From assembly GCA_021836225.1 (NCBI GenBank), contig JAKBJA010000113.1:1-6483 (forward strand): a stretch of 6,483 bases of DNA, in the 5' to 3' direction. The position numbers and the translations under genes are program-made. The notes under the pieces were generated by a model. The model was not told where the DNA came from, made no database searches, and worked only from the letters and a program-made list of their open reading frames with translations. Below, piece after piece: positions 4,197 to 6,483 of this stretch (the first letter of the stretch is position 1; each line of letters starts with the position of its first letter). The DNA comes from Pseudomonadota bacterium (lineage in GTDB: Bacteria; Pseudomonadota; Gammaproteobacteria; Burkholderiales; Thiobacillaceae).

Positions 4197-4412
4197 ATGC
4201 GAGCCAAGAATACCACGACCGCTAGCCACCGCCTCGGGAAGTGCGATTGCCCCGGGGGATGCAAAAACGAAGGTCGCCGTACGATGGCGAAATGCCACGC
4301 CTGTGGCCGCAAGGTCGGCGAGAGCAGCGCCTACGATACACACCACGTCGTTGGGGCTGATGGAGTCGCGTCATGCCCCCGGTGTTACGAATGCTACGAG
4401 GGGGCGAAATGA
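4197..4412 (+). CDS. Zinc-ribbon-type protein, 71 aa
   Basis: Nine cysteines in clusters: C16-D-C18-P-G-G-C22 near the start, C33-x2-C36 in the middle (KCHACGRKVG), and C60-x2-C63-x2-C66 near the end. The C33/C36 and C60/C63 pairs, spaced about 24 residues, fit one zinc ribbon; H49 and H50 lie between. The start at ATG 4197 has only a weak ribosome site (GGGCTGAG). A shorter product from ATG 4284 would keep the ribbon but lose the first cluster. Its stop overlaps the next start as ATGA. The role is probably nucleic-acid or protein binding (inference). Confidence 0.75.
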   Translation: MRAKNTTTASHRLGKCDCPGGCKNEGRRTMAKCHACGRKVGESSAYDTHHVVGADGVASCPRCYECYEGAK

Positions 4413-4669
4413 GCGCGAAAACACACACCTGCGACTGCTCGGGAGCGCCCGTCGAAGTCGGCAACGATACCGCTTCGCGCTACGAGCACAATACGCTGCC
4501 GTGCCATCATCGGGCCGTGCTCATCCAGACGGGAGCGCCCGCCCACCTCATCGCGTCCTGGACCGAAGGAACCCCGGAATGGGAGGCGCGGATTGCCCTA
4601 ATCGAGGTGGAGCGAGCGGCCCTTGCTCGCGATATGCAAGCCTACCTTGTTTCGGCGGTGGCGAAATGA
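4409..4669 (+). CDS. Small Cys/His-containing protein, 86 aa
   Basis: The ATG at 4409 overlaps the preceding TGA; a longer in-frame start at 4373 lies inside the upstream gene and is rejected. Near the N-terminus C8-D-C10 is followed about 22 residues later by C32-H-H, a possible zinc site. The second half (about 48-82) is helical and acidic then neutral (EWEARIALIEVERAALARDM), perhaps a protein-protein surface. The 14-base junction GGCGAAATGAGCGC at its start is repeated exactly at the start of the next gene. No family recognised. Confidence 0.74.
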   Translation: MSAKTHTCDCSGAPVEVGNDTASRYEHNTLPCHHRAVLIQTGAPAHLIASWTEGTPEWEARIALIEVERAALARDMQAYLVSAVAK

Positions 4670-5028
4670 GCGCCTACGGCTACGACCGCGCCCTCGACAG
4701 CGCTACTGACGCAGTAGGTCGCGCCGCTGATGCTGCGTTCGCGCCCGCCAAGCCCTGCCAACACGGCACCGTGCTTGCAAGCCTCTGCGGGCTGTGCGGA
4801 GCGGCCCCGTCGTGCCCCATCGCGTCCGACGAGCACTTCGACGCAGCCGACGAACTGGGGGGATTCATGGATCGACTCCGCGATATTCGCGATGAACTCG
4901 ACCGCGCTGGCGCGCCCGGAGGCGAGATCGCGGCAATAAATCGCGCCATCGCCCGCATCCGCGAGCGACACGTTTCTATCCGCGACCACTGCTACGTGAT
5001 CCATCGCGCGCAAAGGCAAGCACGATGA
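4666..5028 (+). CDS. Zinc-knuckle and coiled-coil protein, 120 aa
   Basis: The ATG at 4666 overlaps the previous stop as ATGA; the same frame is open to 4303 but that part is the shadow of other genes. Residues 31-50 contain C31-x-H33, C41-x2-C44 and C50, a likely single zinc site (PCQHGTVLASLCGLCG). Residues about 55-82 (DELGGFMDRLRDIRDELDR) and 86-108 (INRAIARIRERH) are charged helices with coiled-coil character. The C-x-H...C-x2-C-G element resembles one in the cysteine-rich protein at 337-681. It ends with ATGA into the paralogous zinc-finger gene. Function unknown. Confidence 0.78.
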   Translation: MSAYGYDRALDSATDAVGRAADAAFAPAKPCQHGTVLASLCGLCGAAPSCPIASDEHFDAADELGGFMDRLRDIRDELDRAGAPGGEIAAINRAIARIRERHVSIRDHCYVIHRAQRQAR

Positions 5029-5213
5029 TCGATTCTGCGGGCGTACTCTGCTGCCAAACCTGCGCCCAGCCTATCTCCGCCGAGCGCGCTATCATCGCGC
5101 GTTCGCGGGGCGAGGAACCCAAATACTGCTCTTACCGCTGCCGCAATACCGCAAGTCGCCGACGGCAGCGCGCAAAAGCCCTCATCCTTATATCGAGAAA
5201 GGAACAGCCATGA
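5025..5213 (+). CDS. Mini zinc-finger protein, 62 aa, paralogue of 2006-2149
   Basis: Four cysteines of the core (C10-x2-C13, C35-x3-C39) with IARSRGEEPKYC between them, and R-C-R-x-T-A after. The 47-aa protein at 2006-2149 has the same layout, with IARSRGQEPRYC. This copy has a longer N-terminus (MIDSAGVLC) and a longer basic C-terminus (RRRQRAKALILISRKEQP). The start overlaps the previous TGA as ATGA and the stop overlaps the next ATG as ATGA. A single zinc site plus basic tail suggests nucleic-acid binding (inference). The two copies are diverged at the DNA level, so the duplication is not recent or they were acquired separately. Confidence 0.83.
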   Translation: MIDSAGVLCCQTCAQPISAERAIIARSRGEEPKYCSYRCRNTASRRRQRAKALILISRKEQP

Positions 5214-5632
5214 GTCACTATGGCCCGAACTACGTCGCGATAAACGCGGCGATCCACCGCCCCACCGTCGCCCACCGCGCTTCGCCGTTCCTTCGCGATA
5301 CGATGTACGTCTTGCAGATCGCCGACTCGATTATTTCGGCTAATGGATTTCGCTGCCAACACCTGAGCGAAACGAATCCCACAATGCGCCCGTTCTCGCA
5401 CGGAGGGGCGTCGATGATGCTGGTCGGGTTTGGAGTCGGGGACTTGGTGCGTCATATCATTTTCCGCCGCGCCTCTACGGGGATGAAGAACACCGTTGAC
5501 GCCCTGCAAGCAGCGACTAACGTCGAGGGGATTCTGCAAACCTTCCATTGGGATCATGCAATTACGAGCCAATCGCCATCCAATAAACGACCGATGCTCC
5601 CGAAGCGGCCCCCGAAGCGGTATTATAGGTGA
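5210..5632 (+). CDS. Last gene of the plus operon, unknown function, 140 aa
   Basis: AAAGGA lies about 6 bases before the ATG at 5210, which overlaps the previous stop as ATGA. Residues about 30-52 (MYVLQIADSIISANGF) and 66-88 (GASMMLVGFGVGDLVRHIIF) are hydrophobic and could be membrane-associated. An E-T-N-P motif (about residues 54-57) lies between them; small membrane proteins with an E-x-N-P motif between helices exist, but this is a weak resemblance. The C-terminal tail is basic and Pro-rich (NKRPMLPKRPPKRYYR) and lies over the 3' end of the opposite-strand tail gene (71-bp overlap). The tail could be an extension caused by joining to the tail gene. Confidence 0.72.
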   Translation: MSHYGPNYVAINAAIHRPTVAHRASPFLRDTMYVLQIADSIISANGFRCQHLSETNPTMRPFSHGGASMMLVGFGVGDLVRHIIFRRASTGMKNTVDALQAATNVEGILQTFHWDHAITSQSPSNKRPMLPKRPPKRYYR

Positions 5633-6464
5633 GTATCTCGAATACCGAATTTGACACAATCGATGGGCTCGCTCCCGCAGATGTACCGCTAGAGTTTGTA
5701 TTCACGAAAACCTGATACGACGTACTGCTACTAAAAATCGCTGATCCCGAAAGATTGATAGTGACGGGATTATTCGTCATCGTTGATACTGTTCCAATTA
5801 CGATGTGCGTCGTGCTTTGAGAAGAAAGCCCCGTTTCGGTATATACGGGAGGGCACGGGGCCTGTGTGCCGCCCCCTGCTCCAGATTCTACAACCGGACT
5901 CCCGAAGGCACCGGCTACATAAAGCCCTTTATTTATTGTTACCTCCCCGCCAACAGTAACGCCATAATCAATCGTGGCGCTTGATGAAGACCCTCCAATA
6001 AGTATCGCTCCTGTCGATGCACTTCGACCGAATCCCCCATCTCCCGCTGCAACAGCCGCGCCGCTCCCCGTATTTATTGGGCCGCCGACATTAATCGATC
6101 CGCTCTGTTGTGTGGGAGGGTCTAGCGTGACAAATCCCGACCCTGGCTCGCTTCCCGACTGCACGAAAGACTCGAGAATCCCCGCCGTATTCGACCCGTA
6201 AGCGTAGTCCCCGGTGAGCCAGGATTGCGCTGCCGTGTTCTCTTGACCACGGATGACCGTTAAGGTCGCGCCGGTGATCGCCGTGACATAGACGATCTCA
6301 AAGACCGACTGCGTTGCGGCGTCGTTGAGCGTGAGCGCAAAGATTTCTCCTGCGGCCAAGGTTGGAAGATGCGCGCTGGAGGTCAGCGTGATGGTGGTCG
6401 CGGTGGAGTTAATCCCCGCCGCAAGCGTTGTGTTGACGTTATTGGCAAAGACGAACGTGCTCAT
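5562..6464 (-). CDS. Tail-fibre-like phage structural protein, 300 aa
   Basis: The N-terminal ~100 residues (MSTFVFANNVNTTLAAGI..., with TVIRGQENTAAQSWLTGDY at about 69-87) match the R-G-Q-[ED]-x-T-x-A-x-x-W-x-x-G-D motif of tail-associated proteins and probably attach to the virion. The middle (about 105-200) is Gly/Ser-rich repeat-like sequence, and the C-terminal ~90 residues are Ser/Thr-rich beta sequence (about 215-300) ending YWMAIGS, like receptor-binding tips. AAGGAG lies five bases before the ATG at 6464. GC falls from about 61% in the N-terminal part (6181-6360) to about 44% at 5641-5820, so the tip is likely a swapped module. Stop at 5562 lies inside the convergent gene. Confidence 0.85.
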   Translation of the reverse strand: MSTFVFANNVNTTLAAGINSTATTITLTSSAHLPTLAAGEIFALTLNDAATQSVFEIVYVTAITGATLTVIRGQENTAAQSWLTGDYAYGSNTAGILESFVQSGSEPGSGFVTLDPPTQQSGSINVGGPINTGSGAAVAAGDGGFGRSASTGAILIGGSSSSATIDYGVTVGGEVTINKGLYVAGAFGSPVVESGAGGGTQAPCPPVYTETGLSSQSTTHIVIGTVSTMTNNPVTINLSGSAIFSSSTSYQVFVNTNSSGTSAGASPSIVSNSVFEILTYNTASGAASGASVVYWMAIGS

Positions 6465-6483
6465 GGTTGCTCCTTAGTTTCCT
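6465..6483 (-). promoter_or_regulatory. Ribosome site and end of an upstream gene's spacer
   Basis: The minus-strand reading is AGGAAACTAAGGAGCAACC, with AAGGAG five bases before the tail-fibre ATG. An in-frame TAA (AAC TAA) may be the stop of an upstream minus-strand gene beyond the window. Confidence 0.6.

Noticed and set aside
4303..4665. N-terminal extension of the 4666-5028 gene
   Set aside because: The extension overlies three other genes and its composition differs; the ATGA junction at 4666 gives a natural start.
5974..6201. Plus-strand 75-aa ORF inside the tail-fibre gene
   Set aside because: Pro/Ser-rich antisense shadow with no ribosome site.

Overview
The window looks like part of a tailed bacteriophage or prophage genome from a GC-rich (about 60% by eye), probably Gram-negative host. 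The phage reading rests on three things: a tail-fibre-like gene, a compact lysis cassette (lytic transglycosylase, RlpA-like protein, holin-type membrane proteins), and many tiny genes packed end to end with ATGA, GTGA or TGATG overlaps. The Gram-negative reading is an inference from the RlpA-like protein and the sigma70-like promoters. No species can be named, and no tRNA, rRNA, CRISPR array, IS element or integrase is visible.

Layout, left to right. (1) 1-905, minus strand: a three-gene operon of a Cro/CI-type HTH regulator, a cysteine-rich zinc-binding-type protein, and a protein made of perfect 17-residue repeats that runs off the left edge. Its sigma70-like promoter sits so close to the regulator that the mRNA should be leaderless, and an inverted repeat covers the -10 and start codon. 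(2) 949-1323, minus: an Ala-rich protein of unknown function followed by a strong intrinsic terminator. (3) 1425-2149, plus: four overlapping tiny genes behind a second promoter with the same leaderless geometry, next to a LexA-box-like inverted repeat. (4) 2146-3726, minus: the lysis cassette, in transcription order a coiled-coil/membrane protein (XhlA-like), an SLT transglycosylase, a 35-aa membrane peptide, an RlpA-like double-psi beta-barrel protein, a two-TM holin candidate and a 52-aa protein. (5) 3727-3961: a divergent regulatory gap. (6) 3867-5632, plus: a promoter and six genes, four of them cysteine-rich. (7) 5562-6464, minus: a mosaic tail-fibre-like protein whose 3' end overlaps the plus operon by 71 bp.

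How it fits together: the minus-strand tail and lysis genes look like late functions. The two plus-strand blocks are opposed to them and carry small cargo (moron-like) genes. The two blocks share a paralogous pair of small CxxC zinc-finger proteins (2006-2149 and 5025-5213), so they probably belong to one accessory gene pool. Six genes were found by reading frames and junctions directly, because they are very short or run off the edge: 1-337, 1660-1830, 2006-2149, 2146-2304, 2823-2930 and the trimmed RlpA-like gene at 2554-2823.
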